64,000 nucleotides of DNA from AP-15 sp035509615 (GTDB lineage Bacteria; Pseudomonadota; Alphaproteobacteria; ATCC43930; CGMCC-115725). Made by a program: the position numbers and the translations under genes. The notes below the pieces were generated by a model. That model was not told where the DNA came from. It did not search any database and saw only the letters and a program-made list of their open reading frames with translations. Within the stretch, counting starts at the first letter, position 1. Each line of letters begins with the position of its first letter. Location of the stretch: contig DATJLK010000057.1 in the NCBI GenBank assembly GCA_035509615.1, forward strand, positions 1 through 64,000. The letters are read 5' to 3'. Of the stretch, positions 34,510-43,263 are shown piece after piece.

Positions 34510-35276
34510 TGATCCGCCTTGCCGCGCTCGATGAATGCCCAGCTGTCCGCCACGCCTTTTTCACCCGACAGGGTGGGGTGAGCGAGGGGCTGTATGCTTC
34601 GCTGAACTGCGGTTACGGGTCCGGCGACCACCCTGAGCGGGTCGCGCAAAACCGCATGATCGCGATGCAGATGCTCGGCTTTGCCGGCGATCGTCTGGTC
34701 ACCTGCCGCCAAGTCCACGGCACCACCGCGGTTGTCGCCGAAACCCCCTGGCCGCCTGAGACTGCCCCCGCCGCCGACGCCATGGCAACAAGCCAGCCTG
34801 GCTTGGTCCTCGGGGTTCTGGCAGCCGATTGCGCGCCTTTGCTGCTCTGCGATCCGGTCGCTCGGGTGGTCGGGGCGGCGCATGCCGGCTGGCGCGGCGC
34901 TGTTGCCGGCGTCGCCGAGGCGGCGGTCGCGGCAATGGAACAACTCGGCGCCGAGCGCCGCCGCATCCAGGTCGGTATCGGCCCGTGCATCGGGCCCGCT
35001 TCATATGAGGTCGGCGCCGAATTTCCGCGGCCGATCGTCTCGCGTGATCCCGAAACCGAAAAGTATTTCGCCGTTGCAGACCGCACCCGGCATTTCTTGT
35101 TCGATCTCGCCGGCTATATCGGGCATCGGCTCGGCCGCTTAGGCGTCCCGGTCATCGAACACGCCACCCATGACACAGCGGCCGAGCCCGATCGCTTTTT
35201 CAGCTATCGGCGGGCCCGTCGCCGCGGTGAGCCGGCCTTTGGTCTTGGACTGTCGGCGATCGTCATCGATGGTTGA
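34506..35276 (+). CDS. pgeF: Peptidoglycan editing factor / purine nucleoside phosphorylase (YfiH, LACC1 family)
   Basis: A 256-aa zinc enzyme. The metal ligands are His in VTCRQVHGTTAVVAE (about 71), Cys in LAADCAPLLLCDP (about 114) and His in GAAHAGWRGAVAGV (about 131). The family removes misincorporated L-Ser from peptidoglycan precursors in E. coli and has purine-nucleoside activity in other members; older annotation is polyphenol oxidase. Which role dominates here cannot be told. Confidence 0.9.
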   Translation: MMIRLAALDECPAVRHAFFTRQGGVSEGLYASLNCGYGSGDHPERVAQNRMIAMQMLGFAGDRLVTCRQVHGTTAVVAETPWPPETAPAADAMATSQPGLVLGVLAADCAPLLLCDPVARVVGAAHAGWRGAVAGVAEAAVAAMEQLGAERRRIQVGIGPCIGPASYEVGAEFPRPIVSRDPETEKYFAVADRTRHFLFDLAGYIGHRLGRLGVPVIEHATHDTAAEPDRFFSYRRARRRGEPAFGLGLSAIVIDG

Positions 35277-35314
35277 CGGCTTGGCGCCGACCCGCGCGGA
35301 AAACTGATCAAACG

Positions 35315-35389
35315 GTGCCCTACCTGATCATGTTTCTCGCTTTTTGCCTCCTGGGCGCGCTCGTCACCTGCGTCCTCCTGGTGCAATGA
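35315..35389 (+). CDS. Possible 24-aa single-TM peptide
   Basis: A GTG-started frame encodes VPYLIMFLAFCLLGALVTCV plus four residues, almost entirely hydrophobic. Its stop overlaps the start of the lipoprotein gene (ATGA), the spacing seen throughout this operon. The ribosome binding site is weak. It may be a real small membrane protein coupled to the lipoprotein, or chance. Confidence 0.3.
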   Translation: MPYLIMFLAFCLLGALVTCVLLVQ

Positions 35390-36282
35390 ACCCCGCTGCG
35401 GCATGGCGGCGGGCGGCAGCGGCGGTGGCGCTTCTAATCTCCGCCTGTCAGCCGTTGCCGCATCCCTTTGCCGATGATGTCCCCAGGCCGGGCTCACCGA
35501 TGCTGACATTGCGCGACACCGCCGCCGTGGCGATAGCACCGCTGAAGGGCGGACCGCCGGCCACCGCCGAAAAGCTGGCGCCGGCAATGGCCGAGGCGCT
35601 GCAAAAGCGCGATATCGCCGCCAGCGACCGAGCCGTCGGCATCGCCAGCTATGAACTTGACGGCCGCTTGCAGGCAATGCCGGATTCCGGCAGCACGGCC
35701 GCGATTGTAGTGTTGTGGGATCTGCGCGATCCAACCGGGAAATCCCTCGGCACACGGGCCGAGCGGATCGAGGCCGCGGCAGGCGCCTGGCAGCAGGGCA
35801 AGGACGACGCCGTCGCTCGTCTCGCCGCCGCCAGCGCCGATCAAATCGCGGCGATGCTGCAGGACAAGGCGCCAAAAGCTTCGGTACAGGCGGCGGACGA
35901 GGGCGAGACCCGCTTGTTGATCAGCGGCGTCAAGGGCGCGCCCGGCGACGGCGGGACGGCACTCGCCAGCGCCATTACCGCGCTGTTGAAAAGACAAGAT
36001 CTGGAAATCGTCGTCGGTCCTCAGGCCAAGAGAATGCTCTCGCTCAATGCCACCGTCAGTGTCGACAAGCCCATTGCCGGCAAGCAGCACGTCAAAATCG
36101 TCTGGCGTGTGCTCAGCAAGGACGGGAGCGAGATTGGCAATGTGGTTCAGGAAAACGATGTCCCGGCCGGTCTGCTCAATGGCTCCTGGGGCGATATCGC
36201 CTACACGATCGCGGTCGCGGCGCAGGACGGCATCATGCAGCTGATTGCCCGCGGCACGCCGGAATCGACCGGAGATTCCTGA
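35386..36282 (+). CDS. Putative lipoprotein, unknown function
   Basis: A 298-aa protein with a lipoprotein signal: positively charged WRRAAAAVALLISAC, where Cys about 20 is the likely lipidation site. The mature part has VAIAPLKGGPPATAEKLAPAMAEAL (about 50-74), a pattern seen in LpoB/TolB-like domains of outer-membrane lipoproteins that assess paired alleles such as FlgO/CsgG relatives. A second module holds KTLISGVKGAPGDGGTALASAITALLKRQDLEI-like sequence near 190 and LNGSWGDIAYTIAVAAQDGIMQLI near 265. I do not recognise a named family. The nearby Lgt would lipidate it. It lies between pgeF and prs. Confidence 0.7.
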   Translation: MNPAAAWRRAAAAVALLISACQPLPHPFADDVPRPGSPMLTLRDTAAVAIAPLKGGPPATAEKLAPAMAEALQKRDIAASDRAVGIASYELDGRLQAMPDSGSTAAIVVLWDLRDPTGKSLGTRAERIEAAAGAWQQGKDDAVARLAAASADQIAAMLQDKAPKASVQAADEGETRLLISGVKGAPGDGGTALASAITALLKRQDLEIVVGPQAKRMLSLNATVSVDKPIAGKQHVKIVWRVLSKDGSEIGNVVQENDVPAGLLNGSWGDIAYTIAVAAQDGIMQLIARGTPESTGDS

Positions 36283-36405
36283 ACTTTTCCACCGGACCGG
36301 AGGCTCCGTGCCGGCCGCGAGGTTGCCAGACCGGTCGACGATTGTTAAATTACAGTTCTGCGAAGCCGCGGGGTTCGACCTGTCGGCGCGGGCATATGGC
36401 GCGTC

Positions 36406-37338
<933 letters not shown>

Positions 37339-37443
37339 ACTGCGACCGCGCCGCCGCGAATTGCATCGGCCGACGAGTGCGCCGGCGGATCGTGGCAGAG
37401 TGGCGGTTGCCGTGTCTTATTTTCCGAAAAGGAGCAAAGATCG

Positions 37444-38076
37444 ATGCCCGAAATCATTTCCCTCAGCGCCGAGCTGCGCGCCCGCGCCGGTAAGGGTGCG
37501 GCCCGGGCCACGCGACGCTCGGGGCGGGTGCCGGGCATCGTCTATGGCGGTAACCGCGAGCCGATGCCGATCAGTCTTGAACCGCGCGAACTGACCCGCG
37601 CGCTCGCCCGGCGCGGCTTTTTCGCGACCCTCGTCGATCTGGCGATCGATGGTGCCGTCGAGCGTGCACTGCCGCGCGAGGTACAATATCACCCTGCGAG
37701 CGACAAGCCGCTGCATGTCGATTTTATGCGCGTCGCCGCAACCACCCGGGTGACGGTGACTGTCCCGGTCATATTCATCAACCAGGAGCAGTCAATCGGA
37801 TTGCGCCGCGGCGGCATCCTTAACATCGTCCGTCACGGCATCGAATTGAATTGCCCGGTCGACGGCATACCGGATCACCTGACCGTAAGTCTCGATGGGC
37901 TCGATATCGGCGACAGCGTCCATATCAGCGCGGTGGCATTGCCCGAGGGCTGCCGGCCGACAATCGCCGGCCGCGACTTTACCATCGCCAGCATCGCCGC
38001 CTCTTCCGCGGTCCGCGACGAAGCGGCAACGACGGCTTCGACACCCCCCTCGGGAGAGCCGGGGAGCGCCTCCTGA
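37444..38076 (+). CDS. rplY: Ribosomal protein bL25, CTC/TL5 long form
   Basis: A 210-aa 5S rRNA-binding protein. The N-terminal L25 domain has LSAELRARAGKGAARATRRSGRVPGIVYGG (5-34), and the C-terminal TL5 domain has HVDFMRVAATTRVTVTVPVIF (about 90-110) and VDGIPDHLTVSLDGLDIGDSVHISAVALPEG. The last 30 residues are low-complexity. A ribosome binding site (AAAGGAG) precedes the ATG by about 10 nt. Confidence 0.93.
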   Translation: MPEIISLSAELRARAGKGAARATRRSGRVPGIVYGGNREPMPISLEPRELTRALARRGFFATLVDLAIDGAVERALPREVQYHPASDKPLHVDFMRVAATTRVTVTVPVIFINQEQSIGLRRGGILNIVRHGIELNCPVDGIPDHLTVSLDGLDIGDSVHISAVALPEGCRPTIAGRDFTIASIAASSAVRDEAATTASTPPSGEPGSAS

Positions 38077-38117
38077 CGGCTCGAGAACCGATCTACAGCG
38101 GCGACGGCCCCGCCCCG

Positions 38118-38726
38118 ATGCGGCTGGTTGTCGGGCTCGGCAACCCCGGTTCGCGCTATGCACGAAACCGCCACAATATCGGATTTATGGCGGTCGATGC
38201 GATCGCGCGGCGGCACGGATTTCCGGTCTTCCGCAATCGTTTCAGGGGCGAACTCGCCGAAGCGCCAATCGCCGGAACGCGGCGGCTGCTGCTGAAGCCG
38301 CAAACCTTCATGAATGCGTCGGGCGAGTCGGTTGCCGAGGCGGCGCGATTTTTCAAGATCGCGCCAGAGGAGATCGTTGTGATCCATGATGAGATCGACT
38401 TGCGCCCCGCCAAATTGCGGGTCAAGCGCGGCGGCGGCAACGCCGGGCACAACGGTCTGCGATCGATCGACCCGCTGATCGGACCCGATTACTGGCGGAT
38501 TCGGATCGGGGTCGGTCATCCCGGGATCAAAGAATTGGTGCAACCCTATGTTCTGCAGAATTTCGGCCCCGAAGAGATGACACTCTGGGTCGAACCGCTG
38601 CTCGCGGCGGTGGCCGAAACCATCGGCCTGTTGCTGGCCGGCGCTCCCGACGGGTTTATGAGCGAGGTGGCGCGCCGCCTCGCCCCGCCCGAAGCAAAAT
38701 CCACGGCAACGCCGGTGGCGTCTTAG
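38118..38726 (+). CDS. pth: Peptidyl-tRNA hydrolase
   Basis: It releases tRNA from peptidyl-tRNA that drops off ribosomes. The 202-aa protein starts MRLVVGLGNPGSRYARNRHNIGFMAVDAIA, with the catalytic His in RHNIGF. The catalytic Asp lies in VIHDEIDLRPAKLRVKRGGGNAGHNGLRSI near 93. I chose the ATG at 38118, which begins the conserved N-terminus. It lies 41 nt after rplY and 3 nt before ychF. Confidence 0.95.
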   Translation: MRLVVGLGNPGSRYARNRHNIGFMAVDAIARRHGFPVFRNRFRGELAEAPIAGTRRLLLKPQTFMNASGESVAEAARFFKIAPEEIVVIHDEIDLRPAKLRVKRGGGNAGHNGLRSIDPLIGPDYWRIRIGVGHPGIKELVQPYVLQNFGPEEMTLWVEPLLAAVAETIGLLLAGAPDGFMSEVARRLAPPEAKSTATPVAS

Positions 38727-38729
38727 CCG

Positions 38730-39830
38730 ATGGGCTTCAGCTGCGGCATCATCGGACTGCCCAATGTCGGCAAGTCCACCTTGTTCAATGCCTTGACTGC
38801 GACCGCCGCAGCCGAGGCGGCGAACTATCCGTTTTGCACGATCGAGCCCAATGTCGGTCGCGTCGCGGTCCCGGACGAGCGCCTTGCGGTCTGCGCCCGC
38901 TTGGCAAAATCGGCAAAAATCATCCCGACCCAACTCGAATTTGTCGATATTGCCGGGCTGGTGCGCGGTGCCGCTCGCGGCGAGGGGTTAGGCAACCAGT
39001 TTCTCGGCCACATCAGAGAAGTCGATGCCATCGCCCATGTTGTCCGCTGTTTCGATGACGGCAATGTCGTCCATGTCGAGGGTTCGGTCGACCCGATCCG
39101 CGATGTCGAGATTGTCGAAACCGAACTGATGCTGGCCGATCTCGAAAGCCTCGAGCGGCGCGCGGTCGCTGTGCAAAAGCGGGCGCGCGGCGGTGACAAG
39201 GATGCTCGAGTCTTGGCCGAGATCATCGATCCGGTGCTCGCCGCCTTGCGCGCCGGCGAACCCGCGCGCAGTGCGGTCAGCGGCCCCGATCAGCTGCGAG
39301 ACTTGGGCGCACTGCAATTGCTGAGCGCCAAGCCGGTGCTGTACATCGCCAATGTCGACGAGGCGGACGCCGCCGGCGGCAACGCCGAGAGTGATCGGCT
39401 GGCCGATTATGCCGCCCACCGCGGCGCTGGCGTCGTGGTGATTTCGGCAGCGATCGAAGCGGAGTTGGCGCAGCTCGCCGATGCCGGCGAACGCGCCGAA
39501 TATCTCGCAGCACTCGGCCTTGATGAGGCCGGTCTCGACCGAATCATTCGCGCCGGCTATTCGCTCCTCGATCTGATCACGTTCTTGACGGTTGGACCCA
39601 AGGAAGCGCGCGCCTGGACAGTCGAACGCGGGACCAGGGCGCCGCAGGCCGCAGGCCGCATCCACAGCGATTTCGAAAAAGGCTTTATCCGCGCCGAGAC
39701 CATCTCATACGCCGACTTCGTCACCCATGGCGGCGAACAGGGCGCCAAAGATGCCGGCCGCATGCGTCTGGAAGGCGCCGATTATGTCGTCCGCGACGGC
39801 GACATCATGCATTTCCGCTTCAACGTCTGA
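38730..39830 (+). CDS. ychF: Ribosome-associated P-loop ATPase/GTPase YchF
   Basis: A 366-aa Obg-family protein that prefers ATP (OLA1/YchF). G1 is GLPNVGKSTLFNALT (8-22), G2 is NYPFCTIEPNVG, G3 is VDIAGLVRGAARGEGLGNQFLGHIREVDAI (about 70-99), and G4 is NVDE near 208 in place of NKxD. The C-terminal TGS domain includes WTVERGTRAPQAAGRIHSDFEKGFIRAE. It is the last gene of the prs-rplY-pth-ychF run. Confidence 0.96.
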   Translation: MGFSCGIIGLPNVGKSTLFNALTATAAAEAANYPFCTIEPNVGRVAVPDERLAVCARLAKSAKIIPTQLEFVDIAGLVRGAARGEGLGNQFLGHIREVDAIAHVVRCFDDGNVVHVEGSVDPIRDVEIVETELMLADLESLERRAVAVQKRARGGDKDARVLAEIIDPVLAALRAGEPARSAVSGPDQLRDLGALQLLSAKPVLYIANVDEADAAGGNAESDRLADYAAHRGAGVVVISAAIEAELAQLADAGERAEYLAALGLDEAGLDRIIRAGYSLLDLITFLTVGPKEARAWTVERGTRAPQAAGRIHSDFEKGFIRAETISYADFVTHGGEQGAKDAGRMRLEGADYVVRDGDIMHFRFNV

Positions 39831-39871
39831 CGATCGGACCCGCGGCAATCGAAGCGGTGAAACCGGCATTT

Positions 39872-39891
39872 CGCCGGCCGTACAGCCGGCG
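39872..39891. terminator. Hairpin after ychF
   Basis: CGCCGGC (39872-39878) and GCCGGCG (39885-39891) pair perfectly around CGTACA, 42 nt after the ychF stop. There is no T-tract. The rest of the 269-nt gap up to 40100 shows only the 15-bp tandem repeat listed separately. Confidence 0.3.
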
Positions 39892-40039
39892 GGCACCAAT
39901 CGAGGTCGACAAAACGTCGTCCGGCAGTCACCGTGCAATCCGAGGACCGAGGATCGTCGCGCGGATGAAAATCCGTCACTCGGATCAGACTGAGCCCAAA
40001 CCGCCGGCCGCAAGTGAGGCGCAGCGGTTGTGGGCGTTT

Positions 40040-40068
40040 TATCAGATCGCACCCTATCAGATCGCACC
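40040..40068. repeat. 15-bp tandem duplication
   Basis: TATCAGATCGCACCC at 40040-40054 is followed directly by TATCAGATCGCACC at 40055-40068, in the non-coding gap between ychF and the phosphoesterase remnant. Confidence 0.9.
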
Positions 40069-40099
40069 AAGACCGCGAGCGGCGACCGTCGGTTCACCG

Positions 40100-40830
40100 C
40101 TAACGGCGGGCGGTGCCGGTCAGCGGGTCGAGGATCAGCGTGCCTGTGTTCGGTCGGTCGTCAAAATCGAACATGTTGAGGATCGACCCGGCCAGTTGAT
40201 CGAATGAAAACGAACCGAGCGGCTGACCCGGCGGCAACGTCGCGCCGTCGATAAAGCCGAGGTCCCAATTCACCTCGATAAACCGCAGACTTGAGGTTTG
40301 GTCGGTTACGGTATGGTCGATGAAGTTGGACTTCGCCCAGGGTGAGATCACGATGAACGGCAACCGCGGGCCATAGCCGCATCGGCCAGCGCCTGGAGCA
40401 GCGCCGACCGGAGTTGGGCCGAAACGCCCGAGGTCATGATGCCCTGCGGGGCTGCCGGCGTTGTCGAAGTCGACAGCGGCAAGGTCAGAATAAACGAGTC
40501 GTTGGCGTTGGTCTCATTGTTGTCGCCGCCGATATTCGGATTGCTCGGGTCGGCAGTGCCAAGATTGGTCGAGTGATTGATGATCGGCCCGCTGACGTGA
40601 TCATACCAGCCATCCGAATCGTCATAGTTGAGGATCACCGCCGTCTCGCGCCACTCCGGCGATTTCTGCAACGCGTTCAACACATTGACGAGAAAGACCT
40701 GTTCCAGCCGGGGGTCGGAATTGCCGGGATGGGCATTCTGGTATTTCGGCGCGTCAGATAATACATGCTGCCGTGCGAGTTGTCGTCCATCGCAAAGACG
40801 GGGGACGAATGCCTGATATGAGAAGTCGCA
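40100..40830 (-). pseudogene. Phosphoesterase (acid phosphatase/phospholipase C family) remnant, C-terminal part with frameshifts
   Basis: Two frames together give the C-terminal half of a family PF04185-type phosphoesterase. The first is APKYQNAHPGNSDPRLEQVFLVN, then ALQKSPEWRETAVILNYDDSDGWYDHV. The second is RLPFIVISPWAKSNFIDHTVTDQ and LTNMFDF-like SILNMFDFDDRPNTGTLILDP. They lie in different frames, joined only by a frameshift near 40380-40400. The N-terminal catalytic half is absent, because the plus-strand imelysin gene begins there. It is therefore dead. It differs from the second phosphoesterase at 43.3 kb, so it is not a simple copy. Confidence 0.8.
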
Positions 40831-40840
40831 TCTGGGCGCT

Positions 40841-41729
40841 TTGAACGAGCCGGTGCCGCCACCGGCGGTCAAGAACTCGATCCGCGCATCGCGGCGCAAA
40901 CGCTGGCTCATCGGGCTGTTCACCAGCCTCTGCTACTCTATGTTTGCAACATCTGCCGCCACCATTGCAGCGCCAAACGTCGCGCCGCCGGCCGCCAATA
41001 ATCTCGCCGCCACCGCCGAGCAGTATCGGCCGATTATGATCAAGAACATCGACCAGTCTTTGGCGGGGCGCGGTTATTGCGGCGGGGGCGCGGTTATTGC
41101 AGGAGCGGCTGATCGCCGGCGACGTCGATGGCGCTGAAAAGGCGTGGATCGATGCGCGTATCGGCTGGGAACGTTCCGAGGTTTTTACCGAGGCGTTTGT
41201 GCCCGACCTGGATCAGGAGATTGACGCGTGGCCCAATGCACTGCTGGGGTTTCACGCGATCGAAGCAAGACTGTTCGGCGCCAAACGGACCGACCTGAAG
41301 CCCGAAACCGACGCGTTGGTTCTCAACCTTGAGGATCTCGACGTCAAAGTCCATCACCTCAACCTGTTGCCGCAACGTTTGCTGAACGGCACTGCACGGC
41401 TCGCCTATGAAATCGGCGAGAGCAAGGCCGACGGCGGGGAATCGCCGTTCAGCGGTACTTCGCTCGACGATATGCGCAATAACACCGATGGGATTGCCGT
41501 TGCCTATCGGACGATTTTCGCCACCGCCGTGGCGGCTCACGACGCCACACTTGCCGCCGCGATCCAGGCGAAAATCGAAGCCCTGAAGACAGCGCTGGCG
41601 GTTGCCGATTTGCGCAGCCTCAGCCCCGTCAAGCTGCGCGCCACCAGCGAAGAGCTGATTGTCTTGCTGCAATCGGCAGCACCGCAGATCGGGTTGCGCG
41701 CCCCGACCCTGGAAGAAATCGCACAATGA
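40841..41729 (+). pseudogene. Imelysin/EfeO-like periplasmic protein, frameshifted by a tandem duplication
   Basis: The family (M75, imelysin/EfeO/ICMP) binds iron or haem in the periplasm. The first frame (start near 40841, TTG, uncertain) encodes a signal sequence (RKRWLIGLFTSLCYSMFATSAAT) and AATAEQYRPIMIKNIDQSLAG. The second carries ARLLQERLIAGDVDGAEKAW, the GxHxxE motif in LLGFHAIEARLFG, and DLDVKVHHLNLLPQRLLNGTARLAYEI. The switch coincides with a 19/20-bp duplication at 41062-41100. Removing one copy restores QSLAGARLLQERL in one frame. Its stop overlaps the next gene (ATGA), so the two were once translationally coupled. Confidence 0.85.
41062..41100. repeat. 19/20-bp tandem duplication inside the imelysin gene
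   Basis: GGCGGGGCGCGGTTATTGC (41062-41080) is followed by GGCGGGGGCGCGGTTATTGC (41081-41100). The copies differ by one G. The extra copy shifts the reading frame. Confidence 0.95.
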
Positions 41730-43131
41730 AGCCAAAGCGATATCGCCGCAAGCTGGGGTCGGGACCGCTCATTTTCGCCGCAGTAATGGCCGCCATGTCG
41801 TTGGCCCCCTGGTCGGGGCTGCGCGCCTTTCCGGTGCATGGCAAGCAGACGATGCTGCCCGTCGGCAGCGAGCTCAACGAAGATCAACTGTCGCAGCCGC
41901 GCCAAATCTTCCATTCGGAGTCGATCGGCGGGGCCAAATCCTATCTGATCAATTTGGGCGATCTGGCGTTCAGCGCCCCTCAGATCCTGGGCGGCGTGGC
42001 GCGGCAGGCCGGCATCAGCTGCAGCACCTGTCTCACATCAATGGCGTCAATAACCAAAAGCTTTACATCCCCGGCTCCTCCAGCCGACCGGGCACGTTCG
42101 ATACCACCGGAGCTTTGTTCAATGAGAAAAGTGACAACCACGTGCTCGACGCCGTCACGGTTCCGAGCCTGCGCGGCGCGCGCTATCTGGCGCCCTACGG
42201 CCATGATGGGCGCATCGGGTCGCTGCGCGATTTTGTCCGCAATGTGATCGTCAACGAGTTTGCTGGTCCCGAACCGTCGCCGGCAATACTCGACGGCATC
42301 GTGGCCTATATCGAGGACATCGACTTTTTACCCAATCCGCTGCTCGGGCCGGGCGGGCGGCTTACCGCACAGGCAAGCGATGCCGCCCGCCGCGGCGAAA
42401 CGCTATTCGCCAGACCCTTCCCGCATGATGCCACGCTCAGCTGCGCCGGCTGTCACATACCCTCGGCCGCCTTTGTCGACCACAAACAGCACGATGTCGG
42501 CTCCGGCGGTCTTTACAAGACCCCGACCTTGCTGAACGCCGATTTTAGCGCGCCGTATTTTCACGATGGGCGTTACGATACCTACGATCAGGTCGTCGCC
42601 CATTTCGATCGTGTGTTCGACCTCGGCCTGTCGGCGCAGGACGGGCACGATCTCGTGGCCTATCTGACCGCGATCGGCGATGGCGAGCAGGCGTTTGAAA
42701 ACGACGGCGTGGCCACCGACCTGAAGGAGGCGAACGATTTCGCCAGCGTGCTCGATACGGCGATCCCGGCGCACGACACGGCCGTGATTTCGCTGGCCGT
42801 CGATACCGTTGGCCTGGAATTGCGCGAATTGACCGAGGATTTTCCCGACCGCAACGACACCTCGGTCATTGGCGGTCTGCGGCAACGGGTATTGGCGCGC
42901 ACCGCGCTCGAAGAAACCGTGCTGGTGTTGCGACGCATCGACATGGCGGCTGCAGCCGGCCAGTTTGACGTCGCCGCTCGCCAATTCCTGGATTTTCGTA
43001 AACTGACGGCGTCGGTTGTGCCGGTCGTGCTGACCGCAGCGCAACCCTGGTCACTGTTCAACCCGCCAATTCACGAGGCCCACTATAGCGCACTGCGGCA
43101 GATGCTGCAGGCGGCGAATGCCCAACGCTGA
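41726..43131 (+). pseudogene. Di-haem cytochrome c peroxidase/MauG-like protein, frameshifted in the first CXXCH
   Basis: The first frame starts at 41726 with a signal peptide (GPLIFAAVMAAMSLAPWSGLRAF) and runs through QPRQIFHSESIGGAKSYLIN to GISCSTC. The DNA then reads TGT-CT-CACATC: two extra bases (42032-42033) disrupt what would be CSTCHINGVNNQK. The other frame carries the rest: YLAPYGHDGRIGSLRDFVRN, the second haem motif LSCAGCHIPSAAFVDHK, and APYFHDGRYDTYDQVVAHFD, then a helical C-terminal domain of about 120 residues. With two bases removed the gene is 468 codons, typical for the family. It sits between the imelysin and phosphoesterase genes. Confidence 0.88.
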
Positions 43132-43263
43132 TCTGGCGGCGCGCATGGCGGTTTCGTCCCAAGCGGCCATAAAAGGTTCTCTGATTTGAAACTCGGCTGA
43201 GACGACGCGGTCATCCGGATACGGCTAAATTCCTAGCGTTTTGATTTATATGTGGAGGCAGCA

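Noticed and set aside
41097..41729. A stand-alone 210-aa imelysin starting at TTG 41097
   Set aside because: The start lies within the tandem duplication and the signal sequence is encoded upstream in another frame. The duplication explains the shorter frame.
42029..42034. Programmed frameshift in the peroxidase gene
   Set aside because: No slippery heptamer or stimulatory structure is evident. The lesion lies inside the haem motif and is best explained by a 2-bp insertion.
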